A DNA stretch of 64,000 bases. Origin: Franzmannia pantelleriensis. Its GTDB lineage: Bacteria; Pseudomonadota; Gammaproteobacteria; Pseudomonadales; Halomonadaceae. Made by a program: the position numbers and the translations under genes. The DNA is taken from positions 1-64,000 of the forward strand of contig NZ_FNGH01000003.1 of assembly GCF_900102875.1 (NCBI RefSeq), read 5' to 3'. The notes under the pieces were generated by a model. The model was given only the letters and a program-made list of their open reading frames with translations, did no database searches and had not been told where the DNA came from. This document shows positions 23,076-32,118 of this stretch, piece by piece; within the stretch, counting starts at the first letter, position 1, and each line of letters starts with the position of its first letter.

Positions 23076-24725
23076 TCAGGCGTCCGGTGTCACCCGCGCC
23101 AGTATCTCGGCCAGAGGGGCGTCCGCCGGCAGCACCCCGTAGGCGGGACTGACCTCACCCAGCCGCGCCCGGCAGAAGGTCGCGGCAACGGCGGTGGGCG
23201 TGTGGCGCAGCAGCAGCGCCGCCTGCAGGCACTGGGCGAGACGCTGGGTCAGCCAGCGTGCCTGGGGCACCAGCGCGTCGCTGGGCATGCCCAAGGTACG
23301 CTCGAGCTCGCCCAGCGCGCGGTCGTAATGGGCATTCTGGCCGCGCGCCGCGTCCAGCTCATGGCGCAGCGCATCTACCGCCTCGGGGTGCCTGCCCAGC
23401 ACGCGCAGCACATCGAGGCAGATCACGTTACCCGCCCCCTCCCAGATCGAGTTGACCGGTGCCTCGCGGTACAGCCTGGCCAGCGGTGTCTCCTCGACGT
23501 AGCCAATGCCGCCCAGGCACTCCATGGCCTCGGCCATGAACCCCGGGCCGCGCTTGTTGTGCCAGTACTTGGCCAGCGCCGGGGCAATGCGCGCCAGGCC
23601 CTGCTCGTGTTCGCTATGCGGGTTGTCGAAGGCGCGTGCGATGCGCAGCGTCAGTGCTACGCCGGCCTCGACCTCGAGCGCCAGGTCGGCGATCACCGCA
23701 CGCATCAGCGGCTGATCGGCAAGGCGCTGGCCGAAGGCGTGGCGAGCCTGGGCGTGCTGCCAGGCCAGCAGCAGTGCCTGGCGCATCATGCCCACCGGCG
23801 CGGTGGCGGCGTCGAGGCGAGTCTGCTGAACCATCTCGAGGATGGTGGCGATGCCGCGCCCGGGGTCGCCGATTGGCTGCGCCCAGGCGTGACAATACTC
23901 GACCTCGGCGGAGGCGTTGGCGTGGTTGCCGCACTTCTCCTTGAGGCGCTGCAGCTCGATGGCGTTGCGCTCGCCGTCGGGGGTGAAGCGCGGCACCAGA
24001 AAGCAGCCCAGGCCGTCATCGGTCTGGGCCAGGGTCAGGAAGGCATCCGACATCGGCGCACTGCAGAACCACTTGTGGCCGAGCAGGCGCACGCCGTCCT
24101 CGCTGGCCTCGGCGCGGGTGGTATTGGCGCGCACGTCGCTGCCGCCCTGTTTCTCGGTCATCGCCATGCCCAGGGTCACTGCCGGCTTGTCGCTGGCCGG
24201 CAGGGCGCGGGGATCGTAGTCCCAGGCCAGCAGCCGCGGGGCCCACTGGGCCAGCACCGCGGGGGCATGACGCAGGGCCGGCATGGCGGCGTGGGTCATG
24301 GTGACCGGGCAGCATACCCCCGGCTCGGCCTGGGTCAGGAGATAGAGGGCGGCGACATGGGCCTGGTGGCCGCCGCGGGCCTCCTCCTGCCAGGCCACGG
24401 CGTGCCAGCCCTGATCGCAGGCCAGGTGCATCAGCTCATGGTAGGCGGGGTGGTAGCTGACCTCGTCGAGCCGCCGGCCGTGACGGTCGAACAGCCGCAG
24501 CGTCGGCGGATGGCGATTGGCCTGCTCACCGAGTGCCTGCACGCGGCGGCTGCCGACCTGCTTGCCCAACGGCGCCAGGCGCCGGGCGACCCACTCCGGG
24601 GCTTCTCGGGCCAGCGCCTCCTGTAGGGGAAGGTCCAGGGCGAACAGGTCGAGGTCGCTGTCCGCAGGCGGCTGGTTGAGCACCTCATGGGTGGCGAGCC
24701 GCTGTCGTGGGGCATGGTCGTGCAT
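23076..24725 (-). CDS. aidB: AidB-like acyl-CoA dehydrogenase-family flavoprotein
   Basis: A 549-residue protein of the AidB subgroup. AidB extras over normal acyl-CoA dehydrogenases are visible: the long N-terminal domain with HEVLNQPPADSDLDLF (12-28) and the 100-residue C-terminal helical extension. The flavin core has MAMTEKQGGSDVRANTT, GHKWFCSAPMSDAFL and the region ECLGGIGYVEETPLARLYR, followed by NSIWEGAGNVICLDVLR. E. coli AidB binds DNA and is part of the alkylation response; its catalytic substrate is unclear. No ada-like gene is adjacent. Confidence 0.88.
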   Translation of the reverse strand: MHDHAPRQRLATHEVLNQPPADSDLDLFALDLPLQEALAREAPEWVARRLAPLGKQVGSRRVQALGEQANRHPPTLRLFDRHGRRLDEVSYHPAYHELMHLACDQGWHAVAWQEEARGGHQAHVAALYLLTQAEPGVCCPVTMTHAAMPALRHAPAVLAQWAPRLLAWDYDPRALPASDKPAVTLGMAMTEKQGGSDVRANTTRAEASEDGVRLLGHKWFCSAPMSDAFLTLAQTDDGLGCFLVPRFTPDGERNAIELQRLKEKCGNHANASAEVEYCHAWAQPIGDPGRGIATILEMVQQTRLDAATAPVGMMRQALLLAWQHAQARHAFGQRLADQPLMRAVIADLALEVEAGVALTLRIARAFDNPHSEHEQGLARIAPALAKYWHNKRGPGFMAEAMECLGGIGYVEETPLARLYREAPVNSIWEGAGNVICLDVLRVLGRHPEAVDALRHELDAARGQNAHYDRALGELERTLGMPSDALVPQARWLTQRLAQCLQAALLLRHTPTAVAATFCRARLGEVSPAYGVLPADAPLAEILARVTPDA

Positions 24726-24857
24726 GGCGAGGCTCCTGCAGCGCTGCTATGGATCGAGCATGGTCAGCCCTCAGCGTGGGGTCAACGTCGAGAGCTGCGC
24801 TGGCCGCGGCTGATGCGACTGGTTACGCTGAGCACTGTTCAGCCATGGGAGTCCATC

Positions 24858-25394
24858 ATGCCCCCCGAGGTTTCCGCGCCGGCGCCGATGATCGCCGATG
24901 AGCGCATCCAGCTGGTCGATGCCTGCAACCGCCCCTGCGGCAGTGCGCCGCGTGCGCTGATGCGGCGCTTTCACTTCTGGCATCGCGCCACCTATGTGGT
25001 GGTGATGAATGCTAGCGGCGAGCTCTGCGTCCAGCGCCGCACCCTGACCAAGGAAGTGTTCCCCGGTGGCCTCGACCTGGCCGCGGGAGGCGTGGTCGGC
25101 GCCGGCGAGTCGGTGCACGTGGCGGCGCGTCGCGAGCTGGCCGAGGAGCTCGGCATTCGCGGCGTGGCGCTGCGCTACTGCCTGGCCTTCCGCTACGCCG
25201 CCGACGGCAACCATATCTTCGGCAGCGTCTATCTGGTGCAGCATGACGGACCGCTCGCGCTGCAGGCCGAGGAAGTTGCCGATGCCTTCTGGCTGCCGCT
25301 GGATGAGGCGCTGTCCCTCGACGAGGTGACCCCGGATACCCGCACTGCAGTGCGACATCTGCAGCATGCAGGCCTCCTGGCGGAGGCGTCATGA
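24858..25394 (+). CDS. Nudix hydrolase (YfcD-like)
   Basis: A 178-residue Nudix protein. The Nudix box GGVVGAGESVHVAARRELAEELGI (broken only by normal variation) lies at about 75-98 and supplies the metal-binding glutamates. The preceding RRFHFWHRATYVVVMN and QRRTLTKEVFPGGLD are typical of the YfcD/isopentenyl-diphosphate-isomerase-like branch. Its substrate is probably a nucleoside-diphosphate derivative. ATG 24858 is chosen over the far-upstream starts. The stop overlaps the moxR start by four bases. Confidence 0.85.
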   Translation: MPPEVSAPAPMIADERIQLVDACNRPCGSAPRALMRRFHFWHRATYVVVMNASGELCVQRRTLTKEVFPGGLDLAAGGVVGAGESVHVAARRELAEELGIRGVALRYCLAFRYAADGNHIFGSVYLVQHDGPLALQAEEVADAFWLPLDEALSLDEVTPDTRTAVRHLQHAGLLAEAS

Positions 25395-26323
25395 ACCGTC
25401 GTGAGCCGCTGGCTGCGGCGCGCCTCGACGACCTGCTGGCGGCCCTCGAGGCGGTGGTGCGCGGCAAGTCCCGGCAGGTGCGGTTGGCGCTGTGCTGCCT
25501 GCTGTGTCGCGGCCATCTGCTGATCGAGGATCTGCCGGGTCTGGGCAAGACCACCCTGGCCCAGTCGCTGGCGCGGGTGACCGGGCTGGACATGCAGCGT
25601 CTGCAGTTCACCAGCGACCTGCTGCCGGCCGACGTGCTGGGGGTTTCGGTGTTCGACCCGCGTCAGGCCAGCTTTCACTTCCACCCGGGGCCGATCTTTC
25701 ATCAGCTGGTGCTGGCCGACGAAATCAATCGCGCCACCCCCAAGACCCAGAGCGCGCTGCTCGAGGCGATGGAGGAGGGGCAGGTCACGGTGGAGGGCGA
25801 GACCCGCCGTTTGCCCGAGCCGTTCTTCGTCATCGCCACCCAGAACCCCCAGGAACAGGCCGGAACCTTCGCGCTGCCGGAGTCGCAGCTTGATCGCTTC
25901 CTGATGCGCCTTTCGCTGGGCTACCCCGACGCCCGCGCCGAACGCGAGATCCTGCGCGGAGAAGCCGGCCGCGCCCAGTTGGAGGAGCTGGCCCAGTGGC
26001 TAGATGCCGAGACCCTGTGCGGCTGGCAGGCGCGGGTCGCCGAGGTGCATGTGGCGGATGCGCTGCTCGACTATCTGCAGGCGCTGGCCGCCGCCAGTCG
26101 CACTCATCCCGAGCTGCCCTGGGGGCTGTCGACCCGGGCGGTGCTGGCACTGCTGCACGCCGCCCGCGGCTGGGCGCTGCTGGCAGGACGCGACCATGTG
26201 CTGCCGGAAGACGTCCAGGCGGTATGGGTGCCGGTGGTTGGCCATCGGCTCAGCGACGGGCGCCGCGAGGAGGGGGAGGCGCTGGCCCACCACCTGCTGG
26301 CCAGCGTGCCGGTCTCGGTCTAG
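25391..26323 (+). CDS. MoxR-family AAA+ ATPase
   Basis: A 310-residue MoxR ATPase. Walker A is DLPGLGKTT (about 50-58), Walker B VLADEINR (about 110), and sensor 1 lies in FFVIATQNP. The lid domain fills the C-terminal third. MoxR proteins act as chaperones for the maturation of partner complexes. The next genes, DUF58 and TgpA, form the standard trio with overlapping or nearly touching stops and starts. Confidence 0.92.
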   Translation: MNRREPLAAARLDDLLAALEAVVRGKSRQVRLALCCLLCRGHLLIEDLPGLGKTTLAQSLARVTGLDMQRLQFTSDLLPADVLGVSVFDPRQASFHFHPGPIFHQLVLADEINRATPKTQSALLEAMEEGQVTVEGETRRLPEPFFVIATQNPQEQAGTFALPESQLDRFLMRLSLGYPDARAEREILRGEAGRAQLEELAQWLDAETLCGWQARVAEVHVADALLDYLQALAAASRTHPELPWGLSTRAVLALLHAARGWALLAGRDHVLPEDVQAVWVPVVGHRLSDGRREEGEALAHHLLASVPVSV

Positions 26324-26326
26324 GCC

Positions 26327-27277
26327 ATGGCCGGCCTGTCTCCGATACGGCGGCTGCATGACTGGTGGCAGCGGCGGCGGCTGAGCGCGGCCGGCCAGCC
26401 GCTCGGTGCCCAGCGGTTGTTCCTGATGCCGACCCGTTTCGGGGTGATCTGGGCGGTGCTGATCCCGGTACTGCTGCTGTTCGGCATCAACTATCAGAAC
26501 AACCTGGCCTACGGCCTGGCCTTCTGGCTGTTTGCCGTGGCGCTGGTATCGCTATGGCGCGGCTGGCGCAACCTGCATGGCGTGTCCCTCACGGCAAGTG
26601 CCTCGGGCGAGGTGTTTGCCGGCGACCTGGCGCATCTGAGCGTTCGCCTGAGCGCTGCGCGCCACCGTCACGCGCTGCGCGTGGTGCTGGTGGCGGGCCC
26701 CGGTCAGGTCGCTGCCGCCGAGGGCGAGATACGCGGTTCCGAGTTGATCCTGCCGCTGGCGGTGCCCAGCCTGCATCGCGGTCAATGGCGGCTGCCGCCG
26801 CTGCGCCTGGAGAGCGCCTGGCCGCTGGGGTTGGTGCGGTTGGTCGCCTGGGTCGACAGTGGCGTCGAGCTGCTGGTCTATCCGGCACCCGGTGAGACCG
26901 GCGAGGCCCACGCGCGGCGCCGTGGTCAGGGACTGGCGCCCCAGGACTTCGCCGGCCTGCGCCGTTTCGAACCCGGCGATGGCCCGGCGCGACTGGCCTG
27001 GAAACAGTGGAGCCGTACCGGCGTACTCAGTACCAAGGCGTTCAGCCTGCCACCGCGCCGCCAGCGCTGGCTCGACTACGATGCCTGCAGCGGCGAGCCC
27101 GAGGCGCGGCTGTCGCGGCTGTGTGCGCAGCTGCTCGACTACCACCGCGCCGGTGACCTTTACGGGCTGCGCTTGCCGGGGGTTGAGCTGGCGCCGGCCA
27201 ACGGACCGGCCCAGCGGCGCCGCGCGCTACAAGCGCTGGCGCGCTGGGCCGCGCCGTCACCGCGGAGCGGCTCATGA
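26327..27277 (+). CDS. DUF58 membrane protein
   Basis: A 316-residue protein with two membrane helices at about 37-58 and 60-78, followed by a periplasmic or cytoplasmic soluble part. The DUF58 core is marked by DFAGLRRFEPGDGPARLAWKQW (near 205-227), in the position of the family's RPYQPGDDPRRIDW-type motif. It starts three bases after the moxR stop and overlaps tgpA by four bases. Function is linked to MoxR-assisted assembly at the cell surface; the precise role is unknown. Confidence 0.88.
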   Translation: MAGLSPIRRLHDWWQRRRLSAAGQPLGAQRLFLMPTRFGVIWAVLIPVLLLFGINYQNNLAYGLAFWLFAVALVSLWRGWRNLHGVSLTASASGEVFAGDLAHLSVRLSAARHRHALRVVLVAGPGQVAAAEGEIRGSELILPLAVPSLHRGQWRLPPLRLESAWPLGLVRLVAWVDSGVELLVYPAPGETGEAHARRRGQGLAPQDFAGLRRFEPGDGPARLAWKQWSRTGVLSTKAFSLPPRRQRWLDYDACSGEPEARLSRLCAQLLDYHRAGDLYGLRLPGVELAPANGPAQRRRALQALARWAAPSPRSGS

Positions 27278-29337
27278 GCGCCCCCTCGGCGCTGCTCGCC
27301 GACGGCCGCAGCCTGTCGGCGCCGCTGTTGATCCAACTGTTCAGCGGCCAGTGTCTGGTGCTGGCACTGCATCTGCCGTTCATGCCGCCGTGGCTGCTGG
27401 GGGTGGCGCTGGCCGCCGCCGGCTGGCGCTTCCTGCAACTGCGTCGGCGGCTGCCGCGGGCCGGCGTGGTGCTGCGGCTGACCGCGGTGGTCGGAGTGCT
27501 GGCGGGGTTATGGCTGCAATATGGTGGGCTGATGGGCATGCAGGCGCTGATGGGCGTGCTGCTGGGCATCTATCTGCTCAAACTGCTCGAGACCCACGAC
27601 CGCCGCGACGGCCGGGTGGTGGTGATCATCGGCTTCGTGACCCTGACCGCCGCTTTCCTCCATGATCAGAGTCTGCTGATGAGTGCCGCGGCGCTGCTGG
27701 CCGCGGCCTGGCTGCTGCAGACGCTGGTGGTGCTGGCCGGCGGCCGGCCCGGGCGCGATGCCTGGCGCGAGGCGCTGTGGCTGCTGGCGCTGTCGGCGCC
27801 GCTGATGGTGGTGTTGTTCCTGGTGGTGCCGCGGATCGGTCCACTGTGGAGCCTGCCCCAGGCCGATCAGGCCGCCACCGGGCTCAGCGATGAGATCGCC
27901 CCGGGCGACATCGCCCAGCTGTCACGCAGCGACGCGCGGGCCTTCAGAGCGCGATTCGACGGTGCCGAGCCGCCGCCCGCCGAGCGCTACTGGCGGGTCT
28001 ATACCCTGTCGCAGTTCGACGGCGAGCGCTGGACGCGGATGGGGCCCGAGCAGCATGCGGCCAGCGCCGGCCAGCCGGTATCGCGTTTCGTCCAGGAGGC
28101 CAGCCGCTCGCCGTACGATGCCGGCGCGCCGCGCTATATCGCCGAGCTGCTGCTGGAGCCGGACAGCCGCCCCTGGCGACCGAGCCTGGGCACGCCGCTG
28201 GCCAGCGACGCCCGCCAGCGCTACCTGGCCGACGGCACCCTGGAAGGCCTGGTGCCGCTCTCCTCACGCGGCCTGCTACAGGTGGGCAGCAGTGCCGCAG
28301 CGCCGAGCTATCCCGACCCCGCCGGGCCGGCCTGGCATCGGCTGCTGCCGCAGGACGCCAACCCGCGCAGCCGCGAGCTTGCCGAGCGGCTTTGGCACGC
28401 GGCCGAGGGCGACCCGCGGCGCTATCTGGCGGCGCTCATGGCGCGCTTTGGTGAGTCGCCGTTTCGCTACACCCTGAGCCCGCCGCCGCTGGCCGGGCGT
28501 GACCGTATCGACGACTTCCTGTTCGATACCCGCGCCGGCTACTGCACCCACTACGCCTCGGCGGCGGCGGTGATGGCGCGGATAGTGGGTATTCCGGCGC
28601 GGGTGGTGGTGGGCTTTCAAGGCGGCGAGCGCCATCCCGACGGCCACTTCACGATACGCGACTACGACGCCCATGCCTGGATCGAGGTGTGGCTGGATGG
28701 CGCCTGGGAGCGTCTCGACCCGACCGCGGCGATCGCCCCGCAGCGCATCGAGCAGGGCGCCGAGGCGTTTCTCGGCGGCAGCGACGACTTCCTGGCCGAT
28801 GCGCCCTTCTCGCCGCTGCGACTGCGCGAACTGGGCTGGGCCAACCGCCTGCGGCTCAACGTCGAACGCGCCGAGTATCGCTGGCAGCGTGGCGTCATCG
28901 GCTATCAGCGCGAGCGCCGCGAGGCGCTGCTGGCGGGGCTCACCGAGCGCTTCGCTACGCTATGGTCGCGGCTGGGGCAGCTGACCCTCGGCGACGCGCT
29001 GCGCCTGGTCGCGGTCGCCACCGGGTTACTGCTGCTGTGGTCGGCGATACGCCGCTGGCGCCAGCGCCGCGCGGGCGCCGAGGGACATCGGGTACGGCTG
29101 CTCCAGGCCTGGCTGGCCAAGCGCGGCCACGGCCCCCTCGGCGGCGAGTCGCCGGCGGCCCATCTGCGCCGCATCGCGCCCCGCGGCGGGGCGGCGCAAA
29201 CGGCGCTGGAGGGCATGGCCAACGACCTCGAGCGGTTGCTGTATGCGCCGCTCCCCGACGCCGAGCGGCACCTGCGCCGCCGCCGGTTAGTGCGCCAGCT
29301 GGCCGAGATCAAGCGACGTTGGCCGCGGCGTAGGTGA
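27274..29337 (+). CDS. tgpA: TgpA: membrane transglutaminase-like protease (DUF3488)
   Basis: A 687-residue protein homologous to TgpA of Pseudomonas aeruginosa, an essential periplasmic transglutaminase-fold protein. Five or six N-terminal helices (about 15-200) form DUF3488. The transglutaminase domain follows, with the catalytic Cys in DTRAGYCTHYASAAAVMARI, His in YDAHAWIEVWLDG and Asp in WERLDPTAAI. One more helix lies near 575, followed by a short cytoplasmic tail. It is the third gene of the MoxR-DUF58-TgpA set and its stop overlaps the next frame. Confidence 0.92.
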   Translation: MSAPSALLADGRSLSAPLLIQLFSGQCLVLALHLPFMPPWLLGVALAAAGWRFLQLRRRLPRAGVVLRLTAVVGVLAGLWLQYGGLMGMQALMGVLLGIYLLKLLETHDRRDGRVVVIIGFVTLTAAFLHDQSLLMSAAALLAAAWLLQTLVVLAGGRPGRDAWREALWLLALSAPLMVVLFLVVPRIGPLWSLPQADQAATGLSDEIAPGDIAQLSRSDARAFRARFDGAEPPPAERYWRVYTLSQFDGERWTRMGPEQHAASAGQPVSRFVQEASRSPYDAGAPRYIAELLLEPDSRPWRPSLGTPLASDARQRYLADGTLEGLVPLSSRGLLQVGSSAAAPSYPDPAGPAWHRLLPQDANPRSRELAERLWHAAEGDPRRYLAALMARFGESPFRYTLSPPPLAGRDRIDDFLFDTRAGYCTHYASAAAVMARIVGIPARVVVGFQGGERHPDGHFTIRDYDAHAWIEVWLDGAWERLDPTAAIAPQRIEQGAEAFLGGSDDFLADAPFSPLRLRELGWANRLRLNVERAEYRWQRGVIGYQRERREALLAGLTERFATLWSRLGQLTLGDALRLVAVATGLLLLWSAIRRWRQRRAGAEGHRVRLLQAWLAKRGHGPLGGESPAAHLRRIAPRGGAAQTALEGMANDLERLLYAPLPDAERHLRRRRLVRQLAEIKRRWPRRR

Positions 29338-29420
29338 TGGCCCGGACTGGCGCCGCGACGCCGGGCATGGCATCGTGGAAGCCTCGGTTTTGCGTTTTTC
29401 ACCCAGCGCTAGCGGCGGCC

Positions 29421-29933
29421 ATGGCATCTCGACCCACACTCCCCTTGCATGAACTGGACTGTCGTACCCATCGCGGCGAGCCCTTCAACCTGCGCGCGCT
29501 GCGCGGCCAGGTGCTGCTGGTGGTCAACGTCGCCAGCCGCTGCGGCTATACACCTCAGCTCAAGGAGCTGGAGTCGCTTTATCGGCACTACCATCGCCAG
29601 GGCTTTACGGTGCTGGCATTTCCCTGCAATCAGTTCGCCCGTCAGTCGCCGGAGTCAGCCAAGGCCTTCTGCAGCTTCAGCGAGCGCGAGTATGCGGTGA
29701 CCTTTCCGGTAATGGAGAAAGTCCGTGTCAACGGGCCGCGCGCCCATCCGCTGTTCGTGGCGCTGCGCCGTCAGGCGCCCGGGGTGCTGGGCAGCACCCT
29801 GATCAAGTGGAATTTCACCAAGTTTCTGGTCGGGCGCGATGGCCGGGTACTGCACCGTTTCGGGCCGCGCGCCGGCGAGAGGCAGATGCGCGTGGCGCTG
29901 GAGGAGGCCCTCGACCAGCCCTACGAGGTGTAG
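29421..29933 (+). CDS. Glutathione peroxidase family thiol peroxidase
   Basis: A 170-residue GPx-fold protein that reduces peroxides. The peroxidatic Cys is in VNVASRCGYTPQ (about 34-45), the Gln in FPCNQFARQ and the Trp-Asn pair in IKWNFTKFLV. Cys replaces selenocysteine, as usual in bacteria. Many such enzymes prefer thioredoxin. ATG 29421 gives the normal family start (MASRPTLPLHEL); the longer frame overlapping tgpA has no support. The ribosome site is weak. Confidence 0.9.
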   Translation: MASRPTLPLHELDCRTHRGEPFNLRALRGQVLLVVNVASRCGYTPQLKELESLYRHYHRQGFTVLAFPCNQFARQSPESAKAFCSFSEREYAVTFPVMEKVRVNGPRAHPLFVALRRQAPGVLGSTLIKWNFTKFLVGRDGRVLHRFGPRAGERQMRVALEEALDQPYEV

Positions 29934-29935
29934 GG

Positions 29936-30322
29936 TCAGGGCGCTTCGCCGCGGGCGATCATCACCCGCGTCATCAGCTCGTTCCAGCGGTGGCGGGTCA
30001 TCATGGTGATCAATCCCGAGAACAGCGCCCAGCTCTTGCGGCGCCAGCCGCGCAGCCGCAAGTTGTGGGCCACCAGGCGCTTCATCAGCTGATGATCATC
30101 GAAGCGCCGCCACTCGCTGGCCACCGACATCTGGGTGCGTGACAGCACCGGCGCCAGCTCGATGCGAAAGATCCACTCGAGCTCGGTGAGGGTCAACTCG
30201 TGGCGCTGGATGACCTCGACCATGCGCGCATAGTCTCGCTCGCGGGGTTCGCGATCCAACCACAGCGGGGCCAGTGCCAGCCACAGCTCGCCGCGTTCAT
30301 CGACCAGAGTCTGGGCGTCCAT
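29936..30322 (-). CDS. DUF7079-like small protein
   Basis: A 128-residue, mostly helical cytoplasmic protein. LWLALAPLWLDREP and YARMVEVIQRHELTLTELEWIFRIELAPVL match the uncharacterised family seen in many Proteobacteria, often beside immunity or small accessory genes. ATG 30322 with GGAGAG upstream is chosen. It is convergent with the peroxidase gene, two bases apart. Function unknown. Confidence 0.6.
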   Translation of the reverse strand: MDAQTLVDERGELWLALAPLWLDREPRERDYARMVEVIQRHELTLTELEWIFRIELAPVLSRTQMSVASEWRRFDDHQLMKRLVAHNLRLRGWRRKSWALFSGLITMMTRHRWNELMTRVMIARGEAP

Positions 30323-30456
30323 TGTTCTCTCCTGCCGGGTTCGTCGCATCCTAGCCGACAATCTTGTCCCACCCGGCGATGTACCTCAAGGGCGGACAGC
30401 GCCTAGCTGTGTGGGTAGAATGACGCCAACTGTCCACTGTCGTATCGAGGTCTGAC

Positions 30457-31668
30457 GTGATCATCAAACCCAAGGTTCGCGGTTTCATCTGTACCACCAC
30501 CCATCCGGTCGGCTGCGAGAAGAACGTGCTCGAGCAGATCGAAGCCACCCGCGCCCGCGGGCTAGACAAGAGCGCCGGGCCGAAGAAGGTGCTGGTGATC
30601 GGCGCCTCCAGCGGCTACGGGCTGGCGGCACGGATCACCGCCGCCTTCGGCTATGGTGCCGATACCCTGGGGGTGTTCTTCGAGAAGCCGGGCAGCGAGA
30701 AGCGTACCGGCACTGCTGGCTGGTACAACAGCGCGGCGTTCGACAAGTTCGCCAAGGCCGAAGGGCTCTACAGCAAGTCGATCAACGGCGACGCCTTCTC
30801 CCATGAGGCGCGAGAAAAAGCCATCGAGATGATCAAGGCCGACCTCGGCCAGGTCGATCTGGTGGTCTACTCGCTGGCCTCGCCGGTGCGCAAGCTCCCC
30901 GACAGCGGTGAGCTCAAGCGCTCGGCGCTCAAGCCGATCGGTGAGACCTATCGCGCCACCGCCATCGACACCAACAAGGATGCCATCATCGAGGCCGAGG
31001 TCGAGCCCGCCACCCAGCAGGAGATCGACGACACCATCACGGTGATGGGCGGCGAGGACTGGGAGCTGTGGATGAGCGCCCTCGACCGGGCCGGGGTGCT
31101 GGCGCCGGGCGCGCGCAGCGTGGCGTTCAGCTATATCGGCACCGAGATCACCTGGCCGATCTACTGGCACGGCGCGCTGGGCAAGGCCAAGGAGGACCTC
31201 GATCGCGCCGCCGGTGAGATCGACGCCAAACTCAAGGCCAGCGGTGGCGGCGCCAATGTGGCGGTGCTCAAGTCGGTGGTGACCCAGGCCAGCGCGGCGA
31301 TTCCGGTGATGCCGCTGTATATCGCCATGGTCTATCGGGTGATGAAGGAGCAGGGCCTGCACGAGGGCACCATCGACCAGCTCAACCGGCTGTTCGGTGA
31401 GCACCTCTACTCCTCTCAAGGCCTGGCGGGCGAGCTCTCCACCGACGAGGCCCGCCGCCTGCGCCTCGACGACTGGGAGCTGCGCGATGACGTGCAGCAG
31501 GCCTGCAAGGACCTGTGGCCCAAGGTGACCGGCGACAACCTGTTCGAGATCACCGACTACGCCGGCTACAAGCACGAGTTCCTCAAGCTGTTCGGCTTCG
31601 AGCGCGACGACGTGGACTACGATGCCGATGCCGATCCGGTGGCCGATTTCGATGTGGTCGAACTGTGA
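30457..31668 (+). CDS. fabV: FabV: NADH-dependent trans-2-enoyl-ACP/CoA reductase
   Basis: FabV carries out the last reduction in each fatty-acid elongation cycle and is insensitive to triclosan. The 403-residue length is typical. The N-terminal [17 protein letters not shown], the nucleotide loop [16 protein letters not shown] (45-60) and the catalytic Tyr236 and Lys245 (Y-x8-K in [12 protein letters not shown]) are all present. The start codon is GTG 30457. It is transcribed alone. Confidence 0.95.
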   Translation: MIIKPKVRGFICTTTHPVGCEKNVLEQIEATRARGLDKSAGPKKVLVIGASSGYGLAARITAAFGYGADTLGVFFEKPGSEKRTGTAGWYNSAAFDKFAKAEGLYSKSINGDAFSHEAREKAIEMIKADLGQVDLVVYSLASPVRKLPDSGELKRSALKPIGETYRATAIDTNKDAIIEAEVEPATQQEIDDTITVMGGEDWELWMSALDRAGVLAPGARSVAFSYIGTEITWPIYWHGALGKAKEDLDRAAGEIDAKLKASGGGANVAVLKSVVTQASAAIPVMPLYIAMVYRVMKEQGLHEGTIDQLNRLFGEHLYSSQGLAGELSTDEARRLRLDDWELRDDVQQACKDLWPKVTGDNLFEITDYAGYKHEFLKLFGFERDDVDYDADADPVADFDVVEL

Positions 31669-31759
31669 GTCGAGCGGTGAGCGAGTGGTGAACGCCCCTG
31701 TTGCGGGGTAGTCTCAAGGGGTAGCGCGAGATTTTTTCCCTGGGCAGCGAGGAGGTCCC

Positions 31760-31960
31760 ATGGATACCAAGGAAAGCAAGACCCCGGAAGAAGAGAAAGA
31801 GCACGTGATGGGGCAGCGGATTCCCGAGGACTACGACGAAGCCGAGCCGCAGCGTCAGCCCGAGGCCAAGAAACCGCCCACGGGTATGCACAGGCTGCTG
31901 CCGGTGGCGGTGGTGCTGGTACTGATCGCCGGCCTGGCGTTCCACTTCCTGGGCCGCTGA
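31760..31960 (+). CDS. Small single-pass membrane protein
   Basis: A 66-residue protein with a charged, proline-rich N-terminal two-thirds and one C-terminal membrane helix (about 46-63, LPVAVVLVLIAGLAFHFLG). A strong ribosome site GAGGAGG precedes ATG 31760 and a hairpin follows the stop, so expression is likely. Its C-tail-anchored form would leave the charged part in the cytoplasm. I do not recognise a family. Confidence 0.6.
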   Translation: MDTKESKTPEEEKEHVMGQRIPEDYDEAEPQRQPEAKKPPTGMHRLLPVAVVLVLIAGLAFHFLGR

Positions 31961-31980
31961 CCGCACGCCTGGCGACAATC

Positions 31981-32005
31981 ACGCCGGACCCAGTGGGTCC
32001 GGCGT
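31981..32005 (+). terminator. Hairpin terminator
   Basis: ACGCCGGACCC-AGT-GGGTCCGGCGT is a perfect 11-bp stem followed by TTTGCG. It ends the small membrane protein transcript and lies before the AraC-type regulator gene. Confidence 0.6.
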
Positions 32006-32118
32006 TTGCGTATCTGCGACCCGTGCTTGCATCGCGCGTCGGTCGATTGGCCGCGCGGCACTGCCCGAGACGTGGCAATTGGGTAAGATGTGGGGCCCAG
32101 CCCATCACGGCGATAGCG

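Noticed and set aside
22980-24626. A 548-codon plus-strand frame opposite the AidB-like gene
   Set aside because: Rich in Gly, Gln, His and Arg with no recognisable motif, while the opposite strand has clear flavoprotein motifs.
25391-29337. MoxR-DUF58-TgpA as a novel system
   Set aside because: This is a widespread, conserved gene trio in gammaproteobacteria with all expected motifs.
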